From positions 1 to 7,044 of the forward strand of contig CAMXVQ010000044.1 in assembly GCA_947252455.1 (NCBI GenBank): a stretch of 7,044 nucleotides of DNA. Reading direction: 5' to 3'. The notes below the pieces were generated by a model. It was not told the origin of the DNA and made no database searches. It saw only the letters and a program-made list of their open reading frames with translations. The position numbers were made by a program, and so were the translations under genes. This document shows, piece by piece, positions 1 through 5,343 of this stretch. How positions within the stretch are numbered: the stretch's first letter is position 1; each line of letters opens with the position of its first letter. Source of the DNA: an uncultured Atopobium sp. (GTDB taxonomy: Bacteria; Actinomycetota; Coriobacteriia; Coriobacteriales; Atopobiaceae).

Positions 1-1482
1 CAGCTTGAGCAAAATCTTTTTGTAACACGTTACTGTTCTGCTGAAATTGCAGGGTTTGGTATGTCCATAGATCCACAAGGGGCCGCTCAAACTCGTTCGA
101 AAGTATTAAGTTTGCTTGAAAACAGACGTCACGACTTACTGTGTTCACAAAAAACAGCAGATCTGCTGGCACGGCTTAGTTGCCCAAGCGCCGTTTTGAC
201 GCAAACGCAAAAAGCACAGGTTGCCATTTTGCAGCATGACCGCCAAAAACTTGTGGGCGTTCCATGTGAACTTGCACAAAAATTTGCAGAACTTACGTGC
301 ATAGCCGATGACGCATGGCACAAGGCAAAAGCGCAAAATTCATGGGAAATGTTTGCTCCCTATTTGAAACAAATTATTGAGACGATGAAAGAAATTGCGC
401 AGGCACGCGATAGTAAAAAAGACCCCTATGACGTGTGGCTCGATGAATACGAACAAGGAACAACTCACGCGTTTTTGGACACATTTTTTGAAGAAGTAAA
501 ATCGGGAATTGCGCCTTTGCTTCACGATGTTTTGATTAAACAAAATAAAGGTTTTAGACCAAATACCTCACTTTTTGCAGGCAAATTTGACATTATGCGA
601 CAGCGTCTACTTGCGCATGACATTATTGATCTTATGGGTCTCGATAAAAACCATGTACTTGTCGTAGATACCGAGCACCCATACTCAGATGCTCCTTCAA
701 TTAATTACGGCATTATTGCAACTCATCTCCATGAGCACGATGTGCTTTCAAATGTTTTTTCGATGTTTCACGAAGGTGGGCATACGCTCTACGAAACAGG
801 TGTTAATCCTGCCTATGACTGTACATCGCTTAAAGGCGGCACATCGTATGGTATTCACGAATCTCAATCGAGATTCTTTGAAAATTACATTGCGCGCGAC
901 CGCAACTTTGCGCCACACATTTTGCGCTTGATGGCGCATCATTTTCAAGGCCAGCTTGGACGCGTTACACCGCAACAATTTTGGCAAGTTTCTAACGCGG
1001 TAAAGCCAGGGCTTATTCGCATGGATGCCGATGAATTAACGTATCCATTTCATATTATGATTCGCTACGAAATTGAAAAGCAGCTGTTTTCAGGTGATTT
1101 AGATGTTGAGGACGTAGCTGCTACCTGGAATAAACTCTACAAAGAGTATCTTGGCGTAGAGGTAAGCGATCCTGCCCATGGTGCGCTTCAGGACATGCAT
1201 TGGTCAAGCGGGTATTTAGGCTACTTCCCAGGCTATGCGGTAGGCGACGCCATTGGCGCGCAGCTGAGACACGCTATGATCGCTTCTGGTATTGCATGGG
1301 ATGACGTGCTTGCCTCAGGTGATTTAGCTCCTATTCGCCTGTGGCTGAAAGATCATATCTGGAGCTATGGTCGTAGTCGCACGCCGCATGAGCTCATCGA
1401 ACAAGCCAGCGGTGAGGCACTTACTACTACGTACTACCTAGACTATCTTACTCAAAAATATACCGCACTATACAACTTATAA
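1..1482 (+). CDS. M32 family metallocarboxypeptidase (5' end outside window)
   Basis: Zinc carboxypeptidase of family M32 (Taq/YpwA type), a cytoplasmic enzyme that removes C-terminal residues from peptides. The reading frame is open from base 1 with no start codon before ATG 61. Residues encoded by 1-60 plus the next dozen align with the N-terminal region of B. subtilis YpwA, so ATG 61 is internal and roughly a dozen residues lie beyond the window. Numbering from ATG 61, the zinc site is HEGGH at 237-241 (bases 769-783). The second metal-binding and catalytic block GIHESQSRFFEN follows about 23 residues later. Further family blocks are DADELTYPFH, RYEIEK, GALQDMHW and GYFPGYAVG. The visible 493 residues plus the missing start fit the usual length of about 500. 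The DXRXT motif normally found upstream of HEXXH reads YGIIA here. The gene ends with TAA at 1480-1482, 39 nt before dtd. Family assignment is secure; the exact substrate is not known. Confidence 0.95.
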   Translation, partial: QLEQNLFVTRYCSAEIAGFGMSIDPQGAAQTRSKVLSLLENRRHDLLCSQKTADLLARLSCPSAVLTQTQKAQVAILQHDRQKLVGVPCELAQKFAELTCIADDAWHKAKAQNSWEMFAPYLKQIIETMKEIAQARDSKKDPYDVWLDEYEQGTTHAFLDTFFEEVKSGIAPLLHDVLIKQNKGFRPNTSLFAGKFDIMRQRLLAHDIIDLMGLDKNHVLVVDTEHPYSDAPSINYGIIATHLHEHDVLSNVFSMFHEGGHTLYETGVNPAYDCTSLKGGTSYGIHESQSRFFENYIARDRNFAPHILRLMAHHFQGQLGRVTPQQFWQVSNAVKPGLIRMDADELTYPFHIMIRYEIEKQLFSGDLDVEDVAATWNKLYKEYLGVEVSDPAHGALQDMHWSSGYLGYFPGYAVGDAIGAQLRHAMIASGIAWDDVLASGDLAPIRLWLKDHIWSYGRSRTPHELIEQASGEALTTTYYLDYLTQKYTALYNL

Positions 1483-1521
1483 TTTGAGCTTATAGCTTAG
1501 TAACATAGGTATGAGGTTAAT

Positions 1522-1980
1522 ATGCGATTGGTGCTGCAACGCGTACAAGAAGCTCGCGTAGAAATCGACAATAAAATAGTAGGTCAGTGCTCGCGTGGTC
1601 TTATGATATTGGTAGGAATTGGATCAGATGATACACACGCAAGCGTTGAGGCGCTCTGCGATAAGGCACTGGGGCTGCGAATTTTTGACGACGGCAACGG
1701 AAAAATGAATCTCTCGATTAAAGACATCAACGGAGAAATTTTAGCTGTAAGCCAATTTACACTTTATGCCAACTGTCGCCACGGAAGGCGCCCTTCATTT
1801 ACCAACGCAGCAGCGTTTGAGCAAGGACGCAGCTTGTACGAGCATTTTTGTGCGTGCATACGAGCACATCATATCCGCTGTCAAACAGGTGTGTATGGCG
1901 CAGATATGCAGGTACATCTTATAAATGATGGACCTGTTACCATCTGTTTGGATAGCGATATTGATTGCAGACACGTTTAA
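1522..1980 (+). CDS. dtd: D-aminoacyl-tRNA deacylase
   Basis: Hydrolyses the ester bond of D-amino acids (and glycine on tRNA-Ala) mischarged onto tRNA, a chirality proofreading step of translation in the cytosol; it acts as a homodimer. The 152-residue protein is close to the family length of about 145-150. It starts with the typical MRLVLQRV strand. It carries the active-site motif SQFTL at residues 77-81, with T80 matching the E. coli residue, followed by RHGRRPSF. Near the C-terminus are GVYGADM and the Gly-cisPro motif NDGPVT at 135-140, which selects D-amino acids. Start ATG 1522 has GAGG at 1513-1516, five bases upstream. With only 39 nt between it and the carboxypeptidase gene and no terminator in the gap, it is probably co-transcribed with that gene. 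The protein ends in a short divergent Cys/Asp-containing tail (DSDIDCRHV). No key residue appears to be missing. Confidence 0.96.
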   Translation: MRLVLQRVQEARVEIDNKIVGQCSRGLMILVGIGSDDTHASVEALCDKALGLRIFDDGNGKMNLSIKDINGEILAVSQFTLYANCRHGRRPSFTNAAAFEQGRSLYEHFCACIRAHHIRCQTGVYGADMQVHLINDGPVTICLDSDIDCRHV

Positions 1981-2002
1981 TACTCACTGGATTAGCAGGA
2001 AC

Positions 2003-2032
2003 TGGTCAGACACTACGGTCAGAAGCTATAAT
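2003..2032 (+). promoter_or_regulatory. Candidate promoter for mscL
   Basis: A perfect -10 hexamer TATAAT lies at 2027-2032, and TGGTCA at 2003-2008 (four of six matches to TTGACA) lies 18 bp upstream. Transcription would begin near 2039, leaving a leader of about 29 nt before the GTG start of mscL. A 7-bp direct repeat GGTCAGA (2004-2010 and 2017-2023) overlaps the -35 and the spacer. The -10 is convincing, the -35 only fair. It implies that mscL can be expressed independently of dtd. Confidence 0.5.
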
Positions 2033-2067
2033 GCCTGCGCACATAAACAACGTGAAAGGTTGATAAC

Positions 2068-2514
2068 GTGAAAAAATTTATACAAGAGTTCAAAGACTTT
2101 ATTATGCGAGGCAACGTTGTAGACATGGCTGTTGGTGTCATTGTCGGAAGCGCTTTAACCTCAATTGTAAATTCTTTGGTGGATAACCTCATCAACCCTT
2201 TCATAGTCTTTATCACAGGAGGACAAACCACTATTTCAGGTCTGGTAGTTCCGGGTACACATATAGATTTTGGTGCATTTTTAAGTTCAATTATCAATTT
2301 CCTTATTGTGGCGTTTATCGTATTTTTGCTGGTAAAAGGCATCAACACCTTAAAGAAAGCAGGAGGGGAACTTATAGGAATTTCACTTAACGAAAAACCT
2401 GAAACCATTGCACGCTGTCCTTTGTGCTACGAAAAAATTGATCAAAAGGCACTACGTTGTCCTCATTGCACGCAAGACATCAAAGATAGAGAAAAAATTA
2501 TCGAGACAAAATAA
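2068..2514 (+). CDS. mscL: Large-conductance mechanosensitive channel MscL with C-terminal zinc ribbon
   Basis: Homopentameric inner-membrane channel that opens under membrane tension and releases solutes during hypo-osmotic shock. The N-terminal amphipathic helix and first membrane helix are clear (FKDFIMRGNVVDMAVGVIVG at about 8-27, continuing to NPF at 43-45). The gate segment has the usual Gly/Ala spacing. A periplasmic loop spans about 46-68 and the second membrane helix about 69-92. In place of the plain C-terminal helical bundle, residues 117-134 form a CxxC-10-CxxC knuckle (C117, C120, C131, C134; CPLC...CPHC). This resembles the zinc-ribbon tail found in many Gram-positive MscL proteins; it faces the cytoplasm and is followed by a short charged helix. 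The start is GTG 2068 with AAAGG at 2055-2059. At 148 residues it has normal length. It converges with the small gene ending at 2531. Confidence 0.96.
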   Translation: MKKFIQEFKDFIMRGNVVDMAVGVIVGSALTSIVNSLVDNLINPFIVFITGGQTTISGLVVPGTHIDFGAFLSSIINFLIVAFIVFLLVKGINTLKKAGGELIGISLNEKPETIARCPLCYEKIDQKALRCPHCTQDIKDREKIIETK

Positions 2515-2530
2515 GTGAACCCGCGCGCAT

Positions 2531-2821
2531 TTAACGCTTACCGTGTAAGCGAATAACATCCCAAAAATGGTGGGAAGCAGTAGCATCCATAGGTCGCTGA
2601 AACTGTGCGCATGTTGCATGCGTTCTAAAGTATTGTTGCCCAAAAGGATCGGTTACAGGAACAAATACACGCGGCGTAGGTGCATAGTATTTTTGGGGAA
2701 CGCGCATATCATGAGCATTAGCAAGCGTATAGCCCTTTGAACAGGCTGCATGATACAAACCCGTTTGTTCATCGCGCGAACAATTACAAAAGATGCAATC
2801 ACAACATGCAAAGCCCGACAT
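2531..2821 (-). CDS. Small cysteine-rich protein of unknown function
   Basis: I do not recognise this 96-residue protein. Its N-terminus holds a dense cysteine cluster, CCDCIFCNC at residues 6-14 (C6, C7, C9, C12, C14). C27, C71 and several histidines (H24, H37, H68, H84, H85) follow, which would suit binding of zinc or an iron-sulfur cluster, but no named motif fits. There is no signal peptide or membrane helix, so it is probably cytosolic. Support for a real gene: a strong Shine-Dalgarno run GGGGG at 2827-2831, five bases before ATG; a good candidate promoter about 110 bp upstream; and otherwise empty space. Its stop lies 16 nt from the mscL stop in convergent orientation, and it is divergent from the PASTA gene. 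The cysteines argue against a spurious frame, but without homologues the call stays moderate. Confidence 0.6.
   Translation of the reverse strand: MSGFACCDCIFCNCSRDEQTGLYHAACSKGYTLANAHDMRVPQKYYAPTPRVFVPVTDPFGQQYFRTHATCAQFQRPMDATASHHFWDVIRLHGKR
2535..2551 (-). other. Perfect 7-bp hairpin between convergent genes
   Basis: CGCTTAC (2535-2541) and GTAAGCG (2545-2551) form a perfect stem with a 3-nt loop. It overlaps the last codons of the cysteine-rich gene and sits about 20 nt past the mscL stop. No T-run follows on either strand, so it is at best a weak bidirectional terminator or an mRNA-end stabiliser. Confidence 0.3.
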
Positions 2822-2928
2822 CGCTACCCCCTATCCTGCAAAATACCTACGAACGTACCCCAAACGTTGTGAATCATAGTCTTATACCATAACTTGTAAC
2901 ACCTAGATTCTATGGTCATCTATCAAAG

Positions 2929-2957
2929 ATTATACGGGTCATACCTATAAGAGGCAA
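2929..2957 (-). promoter_or_regulatory. Candidate promoter for the cysteine-rich gene
   Basis: Read on the minus strand, a perfect TATAAT -10 (2929-2934) is preceded at exactly 17 bp by TTGCCT (2952-2957, four of six matches to TTGACA). Transcription would start near 2922, giving a leader of about 100 nt before ATG 2821. One arm of the CCTATAAG/CTTATAGG inverted repeat lies in the spacer. Confidence 0.5.
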
Positions 2958-3042
2958 GTTTACGCGCGGGGTCGTATGTATATAGACCATCAAGGTATTC
3001 ATCTAATATTTCTACATCGCTTCACATACCTTATAGGATCAC

Positions 3043-3071
3043 TTGCATAGTTTTGTAATAATTCGTATTAT
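3043..3071 (+). promoter_or_regulatory. Candidate promoter for the PASTA protein gene
   Basis: TTGCAT (3043-3048) and TATTAT (3066-3071) are spaced by 17 bp, placing a start site near 3078 and a leader of about 49 nt before TTG 3127. The -35 matches only three of six positions, though these are the most important ones (TTG). If real, the longest reading frame of the PASTA gene would begin inside this -35, which argues for the later start codon. Confidence 0.35.
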
Positions 3072-3114
3072 ATGGAAGGTGTTTTATGCAAAACACGGTA
3101 TCTGTAGGGCTCTT

Positions 3115-3129
3115 AAGGGAATATCATTG
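3115..3129 (+). promoter_or_regulatory. Ribosome binding site that decides the PASTA gene start
   Basis: AAGGGA at 3115-3120 lies six bases before an in-frame TTG at 3127. This is a better site than those of the alternatives: TTG 3043 (AGGA four bases away), GTG 3079, ATG 3178 and ATG 3238, the last two having no good Shine-Dalgarno. Confidence 0.55.
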
Positions 3130-3945
3130 CCGAGCAATTCTAAAAAACATATACTGGAAAACCTTCCACATATACATATGCCATCTCACAGCCACACCAT
3201 TGTGGATTTAAGTAATGCACATGAATCCAAAAGATCTATGAACAAAAATTTTACTCATGACTTACATGCCTTATTTGAAATTGGAAACGACAATCTATTT
3301 ACCAGAAGGCATATAAAAGATACTCCCGAAGTTCAAACTCACGAAAACACCGATGCACAGGTACCCGAAAGTGATTTATACGTTCCAGCAACCTATCAAG
3401 ATACAACAACTAGTCAAAAGTCTGCAATTCAAAAACTTAAGGATCTGCCATTTCTTCTTAAAGCAATTGCGATTGCACTTGTCTGCTCCATCCTTATTTC
3501 ATCTACCATACTTACACAGTGCTTTGGGCTCCTCAAAGGTCAAATTATGGATAACTATGTAGGTGTTTCAGTAGATGAAGCAACAGCAGAGCTACAAAGC
3601 AAAAATCTTACCGTTAAAGTGGAAGAACAGACAACTACCCTTAACGATCAAATTGGAAAGGTTATTGCAACAACACCGAGTTCGGGCGAGAACGTTATGC
3701 GCGGAAGTACCGTAGTCCTCAAAGTTGGAAAACTGGGTCAAGATTCGCGCGAAGTACCGTCGTTTATAGGTCTCACCGAGCAAGATGCACTTAAAGCAAT
3801 TGCAGACACTTCATTTTTTGTTAAAGATCACACTGAATACGAAGAAAATTCCGAAGTAGCAAAAGGTACGGTTATTGCCCAAGACCCTGCACCAGGTACC
3901 TTAAAGACAAAAGGATCATTTGTTAAGCTCTATGTTACGCAATAG
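3127..3945 (+). CDS. Single-pass membrane protein with two PASTA domains, no kinase domain
   Basis: Predicted type II membrane protein of 272 residues from TTG 3127. Residues 1-108 are a polar Ser/Thr/His/Asn-rich, probably disordered cytoplasmic tail; a short His-rich stretch (HIHMPSHSH) falls near residue 16. A hydrophobic helix follows at about 109-133 (FLLKAIAIALVCSILISSTI and on). The outside part holds two PASTA domains, about 142-201 (VGVSVDEATAEL to GSTVVLKVG) and 210-271 (VPSFIGLTEQDAL to GSFVKLYVT). Both show the family pattern of a V-G/P start, a helix, and a V-I-A-x-x-P-x-x-G turn before a basic final strand. PASTA domains bind muropeptides or lipid II and are usually the sensor half of Ser/Thr kinases (PknB/StkP) or part of class B PBPs. 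Here no kinase lobe or penicillin-binding domain exists, so a sensing, scaffolding or septal role is only inferred. A longer start at TTG 3043 (300 residues) is possible. Confidence 0.85.
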   Translation: MPSNSKKHILENLPHIHMPSHSHTIVDLSNAHESKRSMNKNFTHDLHALFEIGNDNLFTRRHIKDTPEVQTHENTDAQVPESDLYVPATYQDTTTSQKSAIQKLKDLPFLLKAIAIALVCSILISSTILTQCFGLLKGQIMDNYVGVSVDEATAELQSKNLTVKVEEQTTTLNDQIGKVIATTPSSGENVMRGSTVVLKVGKLGQDSREVPSFIGLTEQDALKAIADTSFFVKDHTEYEENSEVAKGTVIAQDPAPGTLKTKGSFVKLYVTQ

Positions 3946-4030
3946 TGCCACAAAAACCCATCTGTATACCAAGACAGACAGCAACTTGCGCGGCACATTC
4001 TCAACATATCCCGTATAACCAGCACCTACC

Positions 4031-4810
4031 TTATTCGGATTTTTGCTTAAATGTGCCGTCATTATAATTTATTTCGTATCCTAAAGCCGTGTTATAAACT
4101 TCTACTTCTTCATTGATTACGTGGTCGCTTGAAAGCATGTCAACCACCACGCTTCGTGGAACAAGCTCATCAGCTCTATAAAGTGCTGTAACTATATAGT
4201 ACACATATCCATCTGGATGTGATTTAAGCCACAGTCGAGCCTTTGCCTCACAATAATCCATCCCTCCTTTATCGTCGTGAGCACCCACATTTTGCATACG
4301 CGTGCCACATACAAGATTCTCAAGCTTTTCTTCACCGCCCAATGATTTTGCAAGCATATGGCTTCTATTCCAAAACCATCCATGATACACACGACCCTGC
4401 GGCAACTCTATGGCAACCTTTTTGTTATACCCCCAACCACTAGGATTAGGGAGCTCTTCTCGTTGACGCTTACTGCCGTGCTGCATCATGTCATACGTTA
4501 CGCAACCCTCAACTTTTACGGCTCTACCATACGCATCAAGCGGACTGTACACAACAGCACCCGCCGGCACATCGCTATCAATATACGCACCCGAAACAAC
4601 GCGCACATAATCGGGATAATGTTCTTTAGACCACTGCGTAGGCTGAGAAAGGCGCACTTGTGGGCGTGGGCGCATATACGCTGGTTGCATCTGCACAGGT
4701 AGAACATACGACAACGGTGTTGTAGTAAATCCATACCACGCAAACACAAGAGCTAATGCCATACCTACAAACGCACGAGGTAGTGATACATAAACCCTAT
4801 GATGTCTCAT
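4031..4810 (-). CDS. Secreted or membrane-anchored DNA/RNA non-specific endonuclease
   Basis: Metal-dependent ββα-metal nuclease of the NUC1/streptodornase group, which degrades DNA and RNA outside the cell. I start it at ATG 4810 (259 residues): AGGGAG at 4819-4824 lies eight bases upstream, while the longer ATG 4849 falls inside a hairpin. The N-terminus RHHR followed by a hydrophobic segment (about residues 14-28, FVGMALALVFAWYGF) is a signal peptide or anchor with no clear lipobox. The catalytic block is WNRSHML, with the general-base His at 151. It is followed by LGGEEKLENLVCGTRMQNVG, where N174 is the likely Mg-binding Asn, and GGMDYCEAKARLWL. The NRSH form and the short His-Asn spacing match the streptococcal Spd1-like group rather than the DRGH enzymes. 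The C-terminal strand YVYYIVTALYRADELVPR is typical. Likely roles are nutrient salvage, escape from DNA traps, or competition; the window does not decide between them. No immunity gene is visible. Confidence 0.92.
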   Translation of the reverse strand: MRHHRVYVSLPRAFVGMALALVFAWYGFTTTPLSYVLPVQMQPAYMRPRPQVRLSQPTQWSKEHYPDYVRVVSGAYIDSDVPAGAVVYSPLDAYGRAVKVEGCVTYDMMQHGSKRQREELPNPSGWGYNKKVAIELPQGRVYHGWFWNRSHMLAKSLGGEEKLENLVCGTRMQNVGAHDDKGGMDYCEAKARLWLKSHPDGYVYYIVTALYRADELVPRSVVVDMLSSDHVINEEVEVYNTALGYEINYNDGTFKQKSE

Positions 4811-4829
4811 ACGATGAGCTCCCTCACAC

Positions 4830-4868
4830 AAAAAACCTCCCAAAGTCACATAAGTGCTTTGGGAGGTT
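4830..4868 (-). terminator. Strong hairpin with U-run, in the leader of the nuclease gene
   Basis: AACCTCCCAAAG (4834-4845) and CTTTGGGAGGTT (4857-4868) form a perfect 12-bp stem. The 11-nt loop can add three more pairs (CAC/GTG) around an ATAA tetraloop. On the minus strand the stem runs straight into six T residues (4830-4835), the form of an intrinsic terminator; on the plus strand no T-run follows. It lies only 19 nt before the nuclease ATG at 4810 and about 205 nt after the carrier-protein stop. It could end the upstream operon, act as an attenuator of the nuclease, or, as a DNA dyad just after a TATAAT, serve as an operator. Confidence 0.75.
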
Positions 4869-4869
4869 C

Positions 4870-4875
4870 ATTATA
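4870..4875 (-). promoter_or_regulatory. Candidate -10 box of the nuclease gene
   Basis: On the minus strand a perfect TATAAT sits directly before the 12-bp hairpin. The expected start site, near 4863, would fall inside the first hairpin arm. No good -35 is seen at 16-18 bp and there is no TG extension, so the call rests on the hexamer and its position alone. Confidence 0.35.
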
Positions 4876-5000
4876 GCTATGGTAACATGCTTAAAACTCA
4901 TGCGTAACTTGCACAAAACTTGCCAACTAATACAAGCAATAATCAACTAGGTTTAACTATTGATTACAACAGAGATGAGCTTTTAATCATACGTAGCGTG

Positions 5001-5060
5001 TACGCATAATTCTGTTATGATGCGTATGCAATTTATTCGCTCATGTTTGGCTATTGAGCG
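5001..5060. other. Two small inverted repeats downstream of the carrier-protein gene
   Basis: CGCTCA (5038-5043) and TGAGCG (5055-5060) pair with an 11-nt loop, beginning 13 nt beyond the carrier-protein stop on the minus strand. TACGCAT (5001-5007) and ATGCGTA (5020-5026) pair with a 12-nt loop further on. Neither is followed by a T-run. They may protect the 3' end of the operon mRNA or contribute to weak termination. The remaining spacer from 4876 to 5000 shows nothing recognisable. Confidence 0.3.
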
Positions 5061-5073
5061 GCTATGTTCAAGG

Positions 5074-5319
5074 CTATTCGCTATCAGCTAAACGAACAAT
5101 CATTTCGTAAATGTCTTGTGCACTATTAAAGTTTTCTGGGACGATCTCTTTTGCTGGAACAGATACATCAAACTCATCATCAATTGCAGAGATAACAGAG
5201 AGAATGTCAAAAGAATCCAATATTCTATTGTCTACCAACTTGTCCTCGGTAGAAAAATCAACCTCATCATTAATATCAGAAAGCATTGCAATTACTGCAT
5301 CAAGTGTAATGTCATCCAT
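5074..5319 (-). CDS. Free-standing acyl/aminoacyl carrier protein
   Basis: Small acidic four-helix carrier of 81 residues. It would be modified by a phosphopantetheinyl transferase and hold an activated acid as a thioester. The attachment site is S36 in LDSFDIL (residues 34-40), a variant of the usual DSL motif that also occurs in DltC-type and discrete peptidyl carriers. Helix III lies in the VPENFNSAQDIYEMI region. The start is secure: AAAGGAG at 5326-5332 sits six bases before ATG. It is the last gene of a minus-strand operon, 24 nt after the PLP decarboxylase. The adenylation enzyme upstream has no carrier domain of its own, so this protein is its likely partner. It looks unlike the housekeeping fatty-acid AcpP, which has DSLD and a different context. 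Whether its cargo is an amino acid is inferred from the neighbours. Confidence 0.9.
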   Translation of the reverse strand: MDDITLDAVIAMLSDINDEVDFSTEDKLVDNRILDSFDILSVISAIDDEFDVSVPAKEIVPENFNSAQDIYEMIVRLADSE

Positions 5320-5343
5320 GACGTGCTCCTTTAAGATAGACCA

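Larger units (their letters stand above)
2822..3126. other. Divergent intergenic region (305 nt)
   Basis: Non-coding space between the cysteine-rich gene (- strand) and the PASTA gene (+ strand). It is AT-rich and holds one candidate promoter for each direction. It also has an 8-bp inverted repeat, CCTATAAG at 2944-2951 and CTTATAGG at 3030-3037, and a CATACC repeat adjoining both copies (2940-2945 and 3025-3030). I see no tRNA fold, riboswitch core, insertion sequence or long repeat. A leftward extension of the PASTA reading frame to TTG 3043 crosses part of it, but the residues look non-coding. Confidence 0.6.

Noticed and set aside
61..63. ATG 61 as the start of the carboxypeptidase
   Set aside because: The frame stays open to base 1 and the residues before it align with the family N-terminus; the true start is outside the window.
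2019..2408. 129-residue frame on the - strand opposite mscL
   Set aside because: Shadow of mscL; it would also cover the mscL promoter, and the translated sequence resembles no protein family.
3946..4030. Terminator between the convergent PASTA and nuclease genes
   Set aside because: Only 5-bp pairings (TCTGT/ACAGA, GTGCC/GGCAC) with no T-run; not enough to call.
4358..4702. 114-residue frame on the + strand
   Set aside because: Antisense to the clearly conserved nuclease, with no ribosome site or recognisable domain; a shadow frame.
4811..4849. ATG 4849 as the nuclease start, adding MTLGGFLCEGAHR
   Set aside because: The extra codons come from the hairpin and its U-run; ATG 4810 has a well-placed AGGGAG and a proper signal-like N-terminus.
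4869..5073. A small RNA, riboswitch or tRNA in the spacer after the carrier gene
   Set aside because: Only short inverted repeats were found, with no conserved riboswitch core, T-loop or promoter-terminator pair that would define an RNA gene.
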